DNA of 64,000 bases from Cricetomys ansorgei (GCA_026225945.1 JAMJFZ010000769.1:2332001-2396000), one strand, 5' to 3'. Shown: positions 1-12,499, counted from the first letter of the stretch. Notes: generated by a model not told the origin, from the sequence alone. Numbers and translations: made by a program.

Positions 1-671
1 ATTCAAACAACAACCACAAGTACCAACATTAAGGTCTACTACCAGCTTTGAATGTACCTTTCAAACTCCTGAGTGGCTTGTGCCATTAAAAGAAATATAT
101 TTTCATTATTTATTTTTTTAATTTTCCCTCCTGAACATATCTACCATACATCTTGGAGTTTACATATATGTTACATCAGCTTTGGTGCAAACTCTAAAAA
201 CAGACATTTCTATATTTTCTTGTTATTCTGTAATGTAGAAAACTAGAGAACAGTTGAGTAGGTTTTTGTTCAAATGAAAAGAATTAATAGTATCAAAGAG
301 ATGTACATTTTAACAACTTTAAGTTTGATACTTTAATTACAAGCAAATCATACTCAAGGCATATTCCAAATCTTTTATATTCAAGAGGAGTAAATGGTAA
401 AGATCCAAAAATATGTGGTTATACTTGCTCAAAATTACAATTTTGTCAAACCTAAAGAGAGAACTCTTAAAATTATCTAAGAGTGATTCCTTGGCAAATC
501 AATACAGCTGAATTAAAAAGCTAAACTAACCTATGTGATTTCTCATTTTTGAAATTCAACTGGATACTTTCTAGAACAATCTATCTATAATGACTTGTTT
601 CATTTTGTATTGACAAAACAAAAACTATTTAATTAGGCACTTAAGTTTCTTTGTACAGAAAGTTTCCCATA
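1..671. other. Unique AT-rich DNA, nothing recognised
   Basis: No gene, exon-like open frame or recognisable repeat was seen. The stretch is AT-rich with short A and T runs only. Confidence 0.5.
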
Positions 672-1030
672 GTAGCTACTATTTTATTAAAGAGACACCA
701 TAACCATGGAAACTTATAAAATAAAAATATTTAATTTGGGGCTTGCTTACAGTTCTAGGATGTTAGGCCATAATCATTATGACAGGAAACATGGTGGCAG
801 GCAGGCAGCCATAGTACTGCAAAAGTAGCTGAGACTTACATCTGATCCACAAACACAAAAGAGTGAGACAAGGCTTGGCATGAGTTTTTGAAACCTCAAT
901 GCCCACCTCCAGTGACACATCTCCTACAACAAGGACACAAATTCTAATCCTTCCTAAACAATTAACTGTCTGAGAACCAAATATTCAAATATATATTAGC
1001 CTATGTGAAACATTCTCACTCAACACATCA
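672..1030 (-). mobile_element. MaLR-type rodent LTR, reverse orientation
   Basis: Phrases typical of a very common rodent LTR are present in order: AGAGACACCATAACCATGG, GGGGCTTGCTTACAGTT, GGCAGGCAGGCAGCCAT, then CCAGTGACACATCTCCTAC and ATTCAAATATATATTAGCC. The same family occurs in the opposite orientation at 48120-48500. Diverged and non-coding. The exact subfamily name is not certain. Confidence 0.65.
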
Positions 1031-1496
1031 TAGTGACTAAAGTATTCTAATATATTATTGTTTTACTTACAAAACAGTTATTGAATCTTTAGTTTTATAC
1101 ATCTCAGATTTGCTTGGGGCATTGTAAAATTACTTGCTTTTAAATTTTGCATAAAAGTTAATACAGATTAGTGTATATAAATTTCAATTATGCTCCTCTC
1201 TCAACATTTTCTTTTTCTATTTTCCTCTGTATCCTGAAGAATGAATATTACATAAAGGTCATTTTTTTGTCTCATAGTTGTAACCTCTCTTTATGCTGTG
1301 TAAAATTCTATTAAAGAACTAGCTCATATAAAGAGAACTATACCCTTTGAAGGCCAAACTGAGCAGGCCACATAAATTTAATTCACCACGCTATATATGA
1401 AAAACTACACCTGAAACTCTCTAACGTTAGACATCCAAAATTATTTTATTTCACACTGGAGTTTTTAATCTGTTGTTGTAGGGGTGATGATAAATG
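1031..1496. other. Unique AT-rich DNA, nothing recognised
   Basis: No gene or clear repeat was seen between the MaLR-type LTR and the GGT/GT microsatellite. Confidence 0.45.
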
Positions 1497-1544
1497 TGGT
1501 GATGGTGGTGGTGGTGGTGGTGGTAGTGGTGGTGGTGGTTGTGT

Positions 1545-1595
<51 letters not shown>
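1497..1595 (+). repeat. Compound microsatellite (GGT)n(GT)n
   Basis: About 43 bp of GGT/GAT/AGT triplets runs directly into about 55 bp of GT dinucleotides with two A interruptions. It is likely polymorphic in length. Confidence 0.95.
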
Positions 1596-1672
1596 ATAGT
1601 GGTTTAAACTAATATCCTCACACATACAACAACTTCATTACTGAAATCTATTACTATCATTTTAATTTAGTG

Positions 1673-1810
1673 TTCTGAGACTAGGTCTCATTAAGTTATA
1701 CAGAATGGCCTTGAACTCACTCTGTAGCCTAGGTAAGGTGTGAAATTACAATCTTCCTCTCTTTGCCTCACTACAAGCCAGGACTTAAGCTTATACCACT
1801 TAACATGACT
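1673..1810 (-). mobile_element. Diverged B1 SINE, reverse orientation
   Basis: Reverse-strand B1 landmarks are visible: GAGACTAGGTCTCA, then GGCCTTGAACTCACTCTGTAG, then a degraded copy of the terminal A/B-box part. It is much older than the B1 at 3751. Confidence 0.6.
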
Positions 1811-3750
1811 ATTTCACATCTTTAAAAGATAATTCTTAAAATTTTTGTGGTCTAGCAGATTACATTCACCTTAAGTCTTACACAACTCAAGTACTGCCTT
1901 CAAAGAAAGATATCAGATATAAGTTGTACTTCTGTATAGATCTGTCAACTTTGTTTTCCTTGTCCTCAGAATGAACATATTACTTTCAAATCAATGTATC
2001 CCATTCAAATTGTTTTCTATTCATATTTCCATTTCAGGTAACTGAAGCTTTTCTTTGATTCATTATTCTTTCATCTTGTCCTTTATTGATCATGTACCAC
2101 TTATTGTACTCCTTATCAGCATATATCTTCTCGTAGTCACCTATGTGACAATCGTCAGCTAGAAAATATTAGAACCAGTCTATACAAAATTAATAGAATT
2201 TTGGTCATTCTTATAACATATTCTCTTATTGCTTACAAAAATAATTCATAATTTCCAACTTGTCAAAGTTACACATAAGTAATCATAATAAACCATACCT
2301 TTGCTGTGAGCTTTAATATAATACAAAGAGGTCTTTATTATTCATAAATACATTAGATACTATCATCTTATTTTACATGCATTTACATATTTTACATGCA
2401 AATATATTTTCCTAGAATTCACTTAATAGAAAAAGGCTATCAACTTATTAGTTAGCTACCAAAATGTTTAGTGCCCAATGGTTATTTCCTATACAAACCA
2501 ATTTTTATGTCTGTTTCCACTCAGCTTGATTGATAATTTAAAATAAATTGCTTAGGTGCAATTTATATGCCAAGTTTTGAACCTGAATCAATGAATCGAC
2601 TTTTACATCTGGTGTGAATCTACATCTACAGTATGGCATAACCACATAGTATCACAAACTAATCTGTCCCATTTAAAATTTCTCAAACAGCATCAAAATA
2701 TTTTTTTCTTAAGTGAATATATATGGATTTAACATCAAATTTTCTAATCATGACCTTTATCACAAAGTTCTTCACAATACAGAACTGTATCTAAGCCACA
2801 CATAATGGTCCTCATAATTTCTGCCTCAGTCCACTATAAAGTGAATTCGTAATATTTTATTACTGGATTGTACAACAGAAAAGCATATCCTTGGACTCAA
2901 AAAGGAGAAGTGAGAAAACACAGGTCACTATCACCAATTACTGGGTATCCTATTTGGAAATCTTCCTATATTGTGCTTCTTGCTGCTTGTTTCTTAGGAT
3001 TTCTCTCTTCTCTTCCATCTGAGAAAGAACTCACTTAACACCAAGTCCTTGATCTAACAATAAATTTGTAGAGTAATAAAACTCTAGGAGCTTTTAAAAA
3101 AGCTTCCAGTAACATCTAAAAGGTGTCAATTTGATTATTTTTTCTGATTGATTAAGGATCACAAAGTAAAATTCAAGTGTAGAATGAGTAAGAAAATTTA
3201 TGACAAACACAAAGGTTTTTTTTTATTATTCTTAATTATACTGTCTGGCTTTTTTAATTTGGGATAATATGAGGTATGCATAATAAAATTCTAAATTTTA
3301 AATTTTATTTTTGAAGTCATGCAGAAACAGATTTCTGAGGCATAAAAAGACATAAAACTAAAACCAAAGAATTTAATCAAAATTTAAAAAGCTGCATAAA
3401 TGAAATTCATTATATGTAACTTTCTATGTGAAGCATCTTTTTAGTGAAGCATATGTTACTATCTAATTCAGAATATGTCAACAGTATTATCATTCAGGAC
3501 GTGATTATAGGAAATAAAAATGTGATAAATACTGTTCTGTTTGTGCCTGTTGTAACTCAGAACAAAAGAACGTTAAACTCAAAACAGACTTGAATACCGT
3601 CTTAGTAAAGTGCAAGGGAAAATGAAGGCATCAATAATTTACAAGTTTTTTGCCATATAAAGAATGGTTGATGGTTTAGAAATCATAGCACACAGAGTTT
3701 GTGAAATGTCTATGCAAACATAAACTTGATCTTTTAAAAGTTCATAATAT
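1811..3750. other. Unique AT-rich DNA, nothing recognised
   Basis: About 1.9 kb with no recognisable gene or repeat and only short open frames. Ancient, heavily decayed repeats cannot be excluded by eye. Confidence 0.45.
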
Positions 3751-3898
3751 AGCCAGGCGGTGGTGGTACACACCTTTAATCCCAGCACTCGAGGGAGGAG
3801 AGACAGGCAGATCTTTGTGAGTTAGAGGCCAACCTGGTCTACAGAGTGAGTTCCAGGACAGCCAGAGTTACAACAGAGAAACTCTGTCTCAAAAAAAT
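3751..3898 (+). mobile_element. B1 SINE, full length
   Basis: A complete B1 starts at AGCCAGGCGGTGGTGG and contains CACCTTTAATCCCAGCACT and CCTGGTCTACAGAGTGAGTT. The 3' part has the variant CCAGAGTTACAACAGAGAA before CTCTGTCTC and a short A run. Flanks TTCATAATAT (3741-3750) and TTCACAATAT (3899-3908) differ at one base and look like the target-site duplication. The start matches RNA polymerase III SINEs derived from 7SL RNA. Confidence 0.93.
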
Positions 3899-3908
3899 TT
3901 CACAATAT

Positions 3909-5640
3909 AAAATTATTCATAAAATAGACATTGTTTTAAAAAAAAATGCTAGTTGCTGAATAGCAACCAAATAGAAACCAAAACCAATACCAACCAAAAC
4001 ATAACAGTAAACAACTTGGAAGAGCAACTCAAAGTTGGATACTCCTCCATACATGTTTCACAATGAGACTTCCTCCAATTAGCTTTTGTAGATTGTCTCA
4101 TCATAGACAATTAGAGCTAGTTCACAAAAATTGTCTCATTCAGAGCATGTTTTGAGAGGGTTTATAAGATCCCAGTTGAGCTACCAAACATGCTTTGTTT
4201 TCCTAATTGAAAACTTAGAAGGTAATAACCTCCTCTCAATCCATAGAAAGCTGGAAACCCTAGGATACAAAGCAGTTTCCAAAGAAATTTAAAATAAAAT
4301 CATGTATCATTAAAAATTGAACAAAACAAACCAAGCATGTCTCCCAAAGAAAGCGAAAACATGCCTTTGAAACAAACAGTAAGTCACCACTGTTCATTGC
4401 AGAGTGGCATGTCAGTTACAGAGTGGCAGAAAGAATGTGCAAGTTGCCAAATTGAACTAATTCATGTTCTGAATTAAAATAAAACACCCTCAATGCTGTG
4501 GGCCACTTCAATTCACCAGTGTTCCTAAGGATCGCTGTGATCTGTCTTGGGAGAAATATAGGCATTGAGCTGGTGCTTTGGCTCATGCCTCACTTCTCCA
4601 CAGGCACCATTCCACTTAAAATTCCTTAACTGCATGGTGACACATGTGCCAAAACCTCTGAAGGAGAAGAATGAGGAAATTCCTGCTAAATTCCTATTAA
4701 TAATAAAATGAGTTGACATAGTCTCCTTTAGTTGCACAGAAGAAATGTCATCTCAAGATCCACTTTCTAGTGTAGCCTCAGTGCTTCTATCTTTAGCTAT
4801 TAGAATCCCAGCAAGGGTTTAGATTCAATAATCAGGAGTGGTTATATCATTCCAACAGCTAAAGGTAAAAATTTATATCCCTCTTTCCATAGAAGTACAA
4901 ATTCTTATAAATCACCACAAAAATTTCAGAGTGCTATGATGATTTTTTTAAATTCAACAACCAAACACAAATATGTATAATGCATTAATTATGCAATAGC
5001 CCTTTAAGTGCAGTGATTCTAAGAGACACATTCATAAACTTGTATATTTTACACTCAATGAGCTTAGATTATTTAGTACCATAATAAAAATAAGAATGTA
5101 TTTAAAAACACAACACTCACACATCCTAAACTCCTTTAAAGCTTCACACTTGGCATAGAGCAGCCCATTGGTAAAAGTGTGTTTTATGAAAGAAGAGGTT
5201 TTCCCTGTGTTAGCTTGAAGTATTTCCCATAAGTTTCAAGGAGATGATGATTCATTGACACAATCTTGAATTCTACAAAGCCAAAATATATTTGAAAGAT
5301 CTCTTACGAGAAATTGACTTTAGTGATATGCTCTGTTGAAGAGATCTGATACAAGGGATGAATTTCGTACTAAGGCTGTCCTTTTTATTCAGTTGAAACC
5401 CAAAATATAAATGATACATTATTTTGAAAATCTACATATGCATTGGATAAGAAAGAATACAGACCATAAATGCTATGCTACCTGCTATTGCTTAACAGAT
5501 TTTTTTTGATTCAATAAAAACAGGTAGTGTTAAGCTTACCTTGTTCTTTTTACCATACAATCACTAATGTTAATTGATTCCAGGTATTAGCAATAAATTT
5601 TACTTCTGCCCTTTTCTAGTCTTAATACAAATGTTCCAAC
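3909..5640. other. Unique AT-rich DNA, nothing recognised
   Basis: No repeat or gene was recognised. A 70-codon minus-strand open frame at 4525-4737 has no recognisable similarity or coding context and is taken as chance. Confidence 0.45.
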
Positions 5641-5875
5641 TCAGGATTTTTTGTGTGTACTACTTCAAGCCCGTTCCTTTCTATTTGGTCTGGCTACTTC
5701 TGTTAAGTGTCTGCTTAATCACTTCAGTGTTTCCAAATTCTTTTCTAAGATAAAGCTAACATTTCTTATCATGTCATACAAAGCCCTTCATGGTCTGACT
5801 CCGATCTATTTTTGATCCACATTTTTTCCTGGGATTTCCATTCATATCATCAGCCCTACTTTACCCACATATCAC
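5641..5875. repeat. Possible ancient mammalian repeat (L2-like)
   Basis: The phrase CAAAGCCCTTCATGGTCTGA, preceded by a pyrimidine-rich segment, resembles a motif of old mammalian LINE-derived repeats. It is too decayed for a firm family call. Confidence 0.25.
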
Positions 5876-6037
5876 TGTATTTCAGAAATATTAAACACGT
5901 AGAGGTAAAGCCCTATAGATCTTACAGCCAGAGAGAATAATGATAGACACAGTAATGATGACCATGTGTAACCATGCTATGATTCCTATTTCCTGTGAAT
6001 ATACTGCCGTGAAAAGGAGGCTCTTAAGACATGATTA

Positions 6038-6246
6038 GGGGTCTGAAGACATGTCTCAATAGTTAAGTGTCGGTACTGCTCTAGCAGGGGACCCAAGATC
6101 AACTCCCTGTACTCATGTTGGCTAGCTCACAAACACCTGTAACTCCATTCCCTGAAGGATAGGATGCTTCTGGGCAATGCAGATACAGTACTCACATGCA
6201 TAATCCCACACACAGACACACAAACATCCACAGAAATAAAGATACA
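6038..6246 (+). mobile_element. B2 SINE
   Basis: B2-type order is visible: TCTCAATAGTTAAGTG, CTGCTCTAGCAGGGGACCC, GGCTAGCTCACAAACACC, TGTAACTCCATTCCCTGAAG, then a CA-rich tail ending AATAAAGATAC. B2 is a tRNA-derived SINE transcribed by RNA polymerase III. Moderately diverged. Its A-rich end abuts the 54-bp tandem duplication. Confidence 0.85.
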
Positions 6247-6354
6247 TTTCTTAAATATATGATTAATTTCAATATTTTTGGATGAGAACAGTCATTATTA
6301 TTTCTTAAATATATGATTAATTTCAATATTTTTGGATGAGAACAGTCATTATTA
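6247..6354. repeat. Exact 54-bp tandem duplication
   Basis: Positions 6247-6300 and 6301-6354 are identical over all 54 bases as read. Each unit starts TTTCTTAAATATATGATT and ends CAGTCATTATTA. The lack of any difference means either a recent duplication or an assembly artefact. Confidence 0.95.
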
Positions 6355-7502
6355 TCCTGGTGGATCCATTATAATCATTGTAGGGTAAGAAGAGAGATGA
6401 ATAGGACAACAGAAGTGAAGGTCAGAGAGAGGTTATAAGACTGGATTTCAAAAAACATGTAATGTAACTGGTTCTCAGAAGTTGGGAATGACTGAGAAAT
6501 AGATTTTTTTCCAGAGCATCCTGAAGAAATATGACCATGTTGACAACTGAATCTTAAGAATTTTAACCTCCACAACTGGAAGACAGTAACTGTATCTTGC
6601 TTAAGCTACTAAAGATGTGATAACTTGCACAACAATAGGAAATTATACCTGTGAATCTAGTATTGTTTATTCTTTGTAAGACCTTCAATAGCAGATATGG
6701 TGTATGGTTCATCTTTCTAAACCCTAGATAATTTAGTCCAATTGCTTGTTTACAGTTGTTTTTTCTACAAAGATCTTTGCTGAACATGAATATTAACTAC
6801 AAATGACTCGTGAATAGGAAACAATAAAGCCTGTAGCATCACCACTTCTAAAGTTATGACAGGCAGAAGGGTTTAAAAATGTGAAAAGTAATGTTTTTCT
6901 TACAAAAATAAGTTTTCCATATGCTTCTAAGTGAAACAATCATCACACTTACATGAAAATTATATGAACAATTTTCAGAATATGATTCATGAGTATGGTA
7001 GCCTAAAAAATGAAGTGATTGCACCTTAAAAAATAGAAAAGAAAAGGATAAGTCAATTCTCATTTTATTTATTTCATTTACTAAACTCCCCACAGTGTTT
7101 TAATGAGGAATGTAAAAGGTAAATTTCTCTAAACACTTTAATTTTATCATATATCCAGGAATACCTGATGTTAGTCCAAGTTATCATGAATTTAATACTT
7201 TGTCTTCAATAAATGTTCACCTATGCTTGTTTACAAAATCAAATGGAATTGTTTTCTCTTCACTTGAAAATTTCTTCCATACATGAAACTTTAAATGGTA
7301 TAAAAATAAACATAAGTATTCCTATACATTATATATGCCTTCAATGTTTGGAAGCAGAAACTTTTGAAAGTTTATGAAGCTTGCTATTCTATGTCTGCTT
7401 GCAGTTCTGTATGTGCATATATTTGTTTGTGTACATTCATTCTATTTCATTTAATTTAAAAGGTATTTACAACTATTTCCTTTCCCACTCACCACTGAAA
7501 AG
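6355..7502. other. Unique AT-rich DNA, nothing recognised
   Basis: Several 60-80 codon minus-strand open frames occur here but none resembles a known protein, and base composition does not change across them. Confidence 0.45.
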
Positions 7503-7622
7503 GTAGTTCAGGTTGAACTCAACATCACAAAGTAGGCAATGGTGGACTTTATCTTGAAGCAATCTTCTCAACTCAGCCTCTGGTGTGTTGAGATTACAAG
7601 TGTGCACCACTACACCTGACTA
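7503..7622 (-). mobile_element. Old B1/proto-B1 SINE, reverse orientation
   Basis: Reverse-strand 7SL-SINE landmarks: GAAGCAATCTTCTCAACTCAG, CCTCTGGTGTGTTGAGATT, ACAAGTGTGCACCACTACAC. The 5' (plus-left) part is degraded. Confidence 0.65.
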
Positions 7623-7959
7623 GAAGCTTTTCATTTAAAGTATTTTCATCCAAGCATTTCTTTTTAGTCTTTCCTTTGAGGATATTGGGTAACAACATTT
7701 TTTAAAAACAATGTAATTTGGCCTAGTGAATAGTTCCTTCCATTTCACCTTACTGTTTTTAGCTGTTTTCATGTCTTGTTGCAAATGAAGTCTAATGGAT
7801 AGCAGAAAGGTATAAATCAAGAATTGCAGAATTATTCATAGAGATTTTTCACTTTTCAAAATCTACCAATAGCTTATTTACATTAGCAAGGAAATACAAA
7901 TTATTTAATGTATTCATCTAATTTTCATACCTGAAATATTAAAATGGCAAATTTTTAGA

Positions 7960-8050
7960 TTTAAAAGCCTGTAATTCCAGCTCAGAAGCAGAAGAAATGA
8001 AAATTTCCAAGGCAGTTTAGGCCACATAGTTAGGTTAGGAAAGTTTTGTT
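7960..8050 (+). mobile_element. Degenerate B1-like fragment
   Basis: AAAAGCCTGTAATTCCAGC followed by CAGAAGCAGAAGAAATG and GGCAGTTTAGGCCACATAG follows the B1 layout in the forward direction, but with many changes. Confidence 0.45.
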
Positions 8051-8289
8051 GTTTTAAAACAATATTCTGAAATAAAAATATAAATTTTTTGTAAATGTAA
8101 ATATAAAATGTCTCTGAATGGCAGAGACATTTAAAAGGACTTTTAATACTCTACAGCACGAATGTACTTGACCATAGTTTTACATTTGAGGGAAGAGGGT
8201 TACAAATTGGTGTGCCTTAAGAAGTAATTACATCTTAATTTCAAAAAAATAAAAGTAATAAATATAATGGAATGAAAATATGGAACTTT

Positions 8290-8817
8290 TATATCTCCTT
8301 AAAACTCTCAATGATCTGTAAGGCAAAGCACACTATGAATAGGACAAAACAATAGCCTAAAAATGAGGAAGATTTTCACTAACTCACTTCCCGTAGGGGG
8401 CTAATATCCAAAATATATAAAGAACTCTAAAAACTAGATATCACAAAAATAACCCATTTAAAAAATTGGGCTACACATCTAAACAAATGGCTGAGAAACA
8501 CTTAAAGAAATGCCATGGCCATCAGGGAAATGCAAATTAAAACTACTTTGAGATTCCATCTTACACTTGTCAGAATGCTAAGATCAATACACAAGTGACA
8601 GCTCATGCTGGTGAGGATGTAGAGCAGGAGGAACACTACTTCATTGCAGGTGGGAGTAGAAACTTGTACAGACACTGTGGAAATTAATGTGATAAGTCCT
8701 CATGAAACTGGGAATCAATATACCTCCAGAGCCAGTTATACCATTCATGGGCATTTACCCAAAGAACACTCCATCATACCACAATGACACTTGTTCAACT
8801 ATGTTCATAGCAGCTTT
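8290..8817 (+). mobile_element. L1 retrotransposon, ORF2 3' coding part (segment 1)
   Basis: This matches the end of rodent L1 ORF2, including GCAAATTAAAACTACTTTGA, GACAGCTCATGCTGGTGAGG and CAACTATGTTCATAGCAGC. ORF2 encodes endonuclease and reverse transcriptase; only the C-terminal part downstream of the catalytic domains is present. The frame is broken by stops and indels. The element is 5'-truncated near 8290 and continues at 9556 after an insertion. Confidence 0.88.
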
Positions 8818-9555
8818 GCAGACATTGATATTTGTGTTGAATTATTAATTATATTTGTGGGTTCATGGAAGAGGACAGTTTGTTCTTTGTTAATTCAATC
8901 CCTGGTCCTAGAAGGTTTCAGCCTCTGTGCAATCTAATCTTAATCCTAGACCTGGGAGGCTTCAGCCCCCGTACAATATAATCTGCAAACCTAGAATATT
9001 TCAGTCTCTGAGACTTACTGCTGAGTGAGCTTACTCTGACTGGTTGTCTTCTAAACTACCTCTTTTCACTGTGATTCATATTGTGAACTCCAAAATGTAA
9101 GTTGTAGCCCATCTGCTTCTGACTCTACTTATTCTTGACTTTTTCTGCCCTACTTGGCTTCTCCTTCTGTGTGAATTGTCGGTGAGCTGACTGAACTCAA
9201 ACTGCCTGACTAAACTAACTCTCCACTTCTCTCTGTTTATCTGCTTCTCATCTCCGCTTTCACCTTGCTTTCTCTCTGAGCTCTGCTTCCACACTCTGAT
9301 TCTACTTTCTAGCCCTGTTTTCTCATCGGCCTCTCTTATGAACTGAGAGCCTCCATTTATATACTGAGAGTTGGGATTAAAAGTGTGTGAGGTTTAAAGA
9401 TGTGTACCACTACTTCTTCTGAGCTGGGATTAAAGGTGTGTGTTACCCTAGAGCAGTCATACTGCCAGATCAAATGTCTATCACATAGCCTTCCAATGTA
9501 ATCCTTTGCTGGAGCAGTAATGCTACTAGATTAAAATATTAAATGTTCATCTACA
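8818..9555 (-). mobile_element. Unidentified ~740-bp element inserted in the L1
   Basis: The host L1 reads continuously if this block is removed. CAGCTTT occurs at both edges (8811-8817 and 9556-9562). ATGTTCAT also precedes both edges, so the duplicated target could be longer. Inside are a CT-rich middle and two antisense B1-like phrases at about 9370-9445 (GTTGGGATTAAAAGTGTGTG and GCTGGGATTAAAGGTGTGTG). No coding capacity was recognised. It could be an LTR or a composite SINE-bearing element. Orientation is inferred from the B1-like phrases. Confidence 0.5.
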
Positions 9556-10625
9556 CAGCTTTATTCATAACAGCCGGAAACTGGAACCAACCAAGGTGTC
9601 CCCCAACTGAAGAAAGGATAAAGAAAATATACATTTTCACAATGGAAGATTACTCATCTATTTAAAAAATGACACCACAAATTTTGCAGGAAAATGAATG
9701 GAATTAGAAGACAATCATCCTGAGTGAGTGAGGTAGCTCAGTCTCAGAAAGACAAAATCAGTATGTACTAACATATATGTAGATATTAGCTGTTACAAAA
9801 AGGAAAAAGGTCCTACAACCTCATACCCAGAGAGTATGCTACAAGTAGGGCCCCCATTGGGGATGCATGGGTTTCTCTAGTAAAGGGGTAACAGAACAGA
9901 GGTCACAGGTTTGCTTAGAGAGGATTGGAATAGGAACAGAAGGGACCAGGTTGAGGGAGAGAGATGGAAGGAGTGAATATAGATATAGACTGATTAGAAT
10001 TGGAGGGCATTTAGTGCATGTGGATGGGATCAGGAAATCTAGTGCAGGGAAGATTCATTGGAATCTATGAGGGAGTTCTCTAGTAATGGGGACTAGAGAA
10101 TCTGAACAGATCATCTCCTGTAACCATGCAAGGCCCTCAGTGGTAAGAATGGGACACCATACCAAGCAATAAAATTTTTGACCAATAATCTAGCCTCCCT
10201 ACAGGATCCACTGGGACTATGGAAGGGCAGAAGCCCCCATGCCAAAGGAGGGAGATCGTACCTGACACTTCAGGATAGGACAATAACTAAAGACTGGATA
10301 GCTATGAGATGATTTTTAATGACACCTTACTCTACTCACAGATTGATACCTAGCCCATTCTTCATTACAGACGCATCCTCCTGAAGCTCTTGGGAGCAGA
10401 TGCACAGGCCTAGCATCAAACATTGTGCAGAGCTCAGAGGAATTCCATGGAAGAGGAGAAGGAGAGATTGCAGGGACCACAGAGATCAAGGATGCCAGAA
10501 GAACAAGGAGACTGAGGTGAGGAGGAAAGGTCTAGGGGAGAGGGTAGATGGTGGTAACTGGGAAGAATGGAGAGAAAATGAAGGCAGTCAGGATGTATTA
10601 TACTTGAAAAATAAAATAAAAATAA
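9556..10625 (+). mobile_element. L1 retrotransposon, ORF2 end and 3' UTR (segment 2)
   Basis: L1 resumes exactly after the insertion with TTATTCATAACAGCCGGAAA and AAGAAAGGATAAAGAAAAT. The ORF2 C-terminus decays to its end near 9795 (ATATTAGCTGT). A ~800-bp rodent L1-style 3' UTR follows, with an A-rich end (AAAATAAAATAAAAATAAAA). Frameshifts rule out a working protein. Confidence 0.85.
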
Positions 10626-10990
10626 AAACAACTCTCAGTGAAATGTGTATTAAACTACAGCATCAAACATGTAGTTAAAAAAATTAAATAAATCAGAGGA
10701 AAAAAGTTTCTAAAATAACATTCAATTAATCTCTGAGGAATAATTCATTGAAAAAGTTTTCCCATATTTTTTGCTTTTTGTATTTTTATGTTCATTGCTG
10801 CATTTTTTATCAATACCCCAAAGCCACAAGATGGCATTGGAGAGTCCAATTACTTTATAGAACATATTTAGTCAAAAACTGCAATAATCTTAGTAGCCTT
10901 TTTTTCTGATAGAAAATACATTCCAAAGGGAAAGTTCCTAGTACATTAGAAAATGAGAAAACAAAGGAAACTTTTCTTGACATATATATA

Positions 10991-11033
<43 letters not shown>

Positions 11034-11435
11034 CCATTATAATTTACACACATAATATTTACATTATACATATAGCATGAAGTAACTGGAATGTGCAGTT
11101 GAGATTAAAGTAAATCAATGTAACAAACCTAATTTTAAAATATTGTGGTATAGTTAATAAAATACAAATAACAAGGAGTGTGATAAACACTTAGAAGACA
11201 TTCGTGACACTTTAAAAATCATATCTTTATATATAACCCTCAGAGATGTTAAAGCTTGGTAAAGCTGGCTATAATCTGGCCTCAGGCAACACTTCCAATG
11301 TGGAGGTATCATAAAAGATCATAAATCTATCAAAAGAAAGTTTTCTTAAATAATTTCTTTTAATAATTAAAAGATTTTATTATTTTGAAATGTCAAAGTC
11401 ACTTTTACCTAGATGTGTTACAACCTGCAATGTAA
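10626..11435. other. AT-rich DNA containing a TA microsatellite
   Basis: Apart from the TA repeat at 10981-11032, no gene or repeat was recognised. Confidence 0.45.
10981..11032. repeat. Microsatellite (TA)n
   Basis: About 50 bp of almost pure TA dinucleotide with an AAAA interruption near the left end. Confidence 0.95.
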
Positions 11436-11576
11436 TTTTTTGATGCAGGGTCTCATTGTGTAACCTGGACTGGCCTAGAACTCTATTTAGACCAGGTTGT
11501 CTTCAAACTCATAGTGATCCATCTGCCTCTATTTCCCCAGTGCTGGGATTAAAGGCTTACACCAACAACATGCCTA
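11436..11576 (-). mobile_element. B1 SINE, reverse orientation
   Basis: Reads as reverse-strand B1: GCAGGGTCTCATTGTGTAA, GGCCTAGAACTCTATTTAG, ATCTGCCTCTATTTCCCCAG, TGCTGGGATTAAAGGC. Moderately diverged and close to full length. Confidence 0.85.
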
Positions 11577-12499
11577 TCAAGACAAACAATTTAGTCTTAT
11601 AACAATGTGCTTTTAAACGCTAACCAACATTCATGTTTTTCCTTAACTGAATCTTTGTCTTAAACTAACACTCTCTGGTTCATGCCATAACCACAAGTTG
11701 TACAGTAGAAAGTTAAAAAGTAATCAACAATGAACTCAAGTACTGATGCTAGTCCCAAATCCTGTCCATCTCAATATTTTTGATCAATTTGCAAATTCAT
11801 AAAATACGTTGCAGAACAAAAGGTCATTTGTATATTTTCAGTACAAGACTGTACTGAAAATATTCACTAGTCCTTGTTAAATTAACAAAATAATGAACCA
11901 TCATTTGTCCTGATGCTATTATGGATTACAATTGTTCCTTTATGAATGAGAAACAAAGAATTTGAAAGCTCATGAATTTGTTCCAGGGAACAAGGCTTAA
12001 AAGTATCTGGACTGAAATCCCAGTGCCTTTGTTTCCCATGCTGTAAGTTTCATGATACTCACAGATCAACCTAAATCATTTCTGGGAAAATTAAGTGAAC
12101 ATGGGTTTTTTGGGTTGTCATTGTAGATGAAAACTAAGATGTCAATATCAGCTTTCTGAAGAAATAACCTGTCAACAGTTGAGAATCAACAAGACAATTA
12201 AATATAGAGGTTTCTAATATGCTTCTCTTTGTATGAACTAGAGGGTTTAACTCACATTAGTTTTACCCTATCTTGGATTTATTGTATTTCACATGTACTT
12301 CAATCTGGGTAAAAGATATTTTTACTGGAAAGATTTTTTTCAGTGGTACAATTTTCATCAATATTGACAACCAAGAGTATTATTTGGTGTAAATGGGAAA
12401 AAATGTTCTCTGTTCTAAATCACTAAACAAATATTTAAATTAAGTAGCATTTTTATATACTGATTTTGTATAACAGGCATGCTTACAAATGTTCATGAA
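11577..12499. other. Unique AT-rich DNA with one perfect hairpin
   Basis: Nothing recognised except the inverted repeat at 11832-11863. Confidence 0.45.
11832..11863. repeat. Perfect 13-bp inverted repeat (hairpin)
   Basis: Left arm ATATTTTCAGTAC (11832-11844) is the exact reverse complement of the right arm (11851-11863), with a 6-base loop AAGACT. No gene or terminator context is visible, so no function is proposed. Confidence 0.9.

Noticed and set aside
10400..10678. 92-codon plus-strand open frame
   Set aside because: It lies in the purine-rich 3' UTR of the L1.
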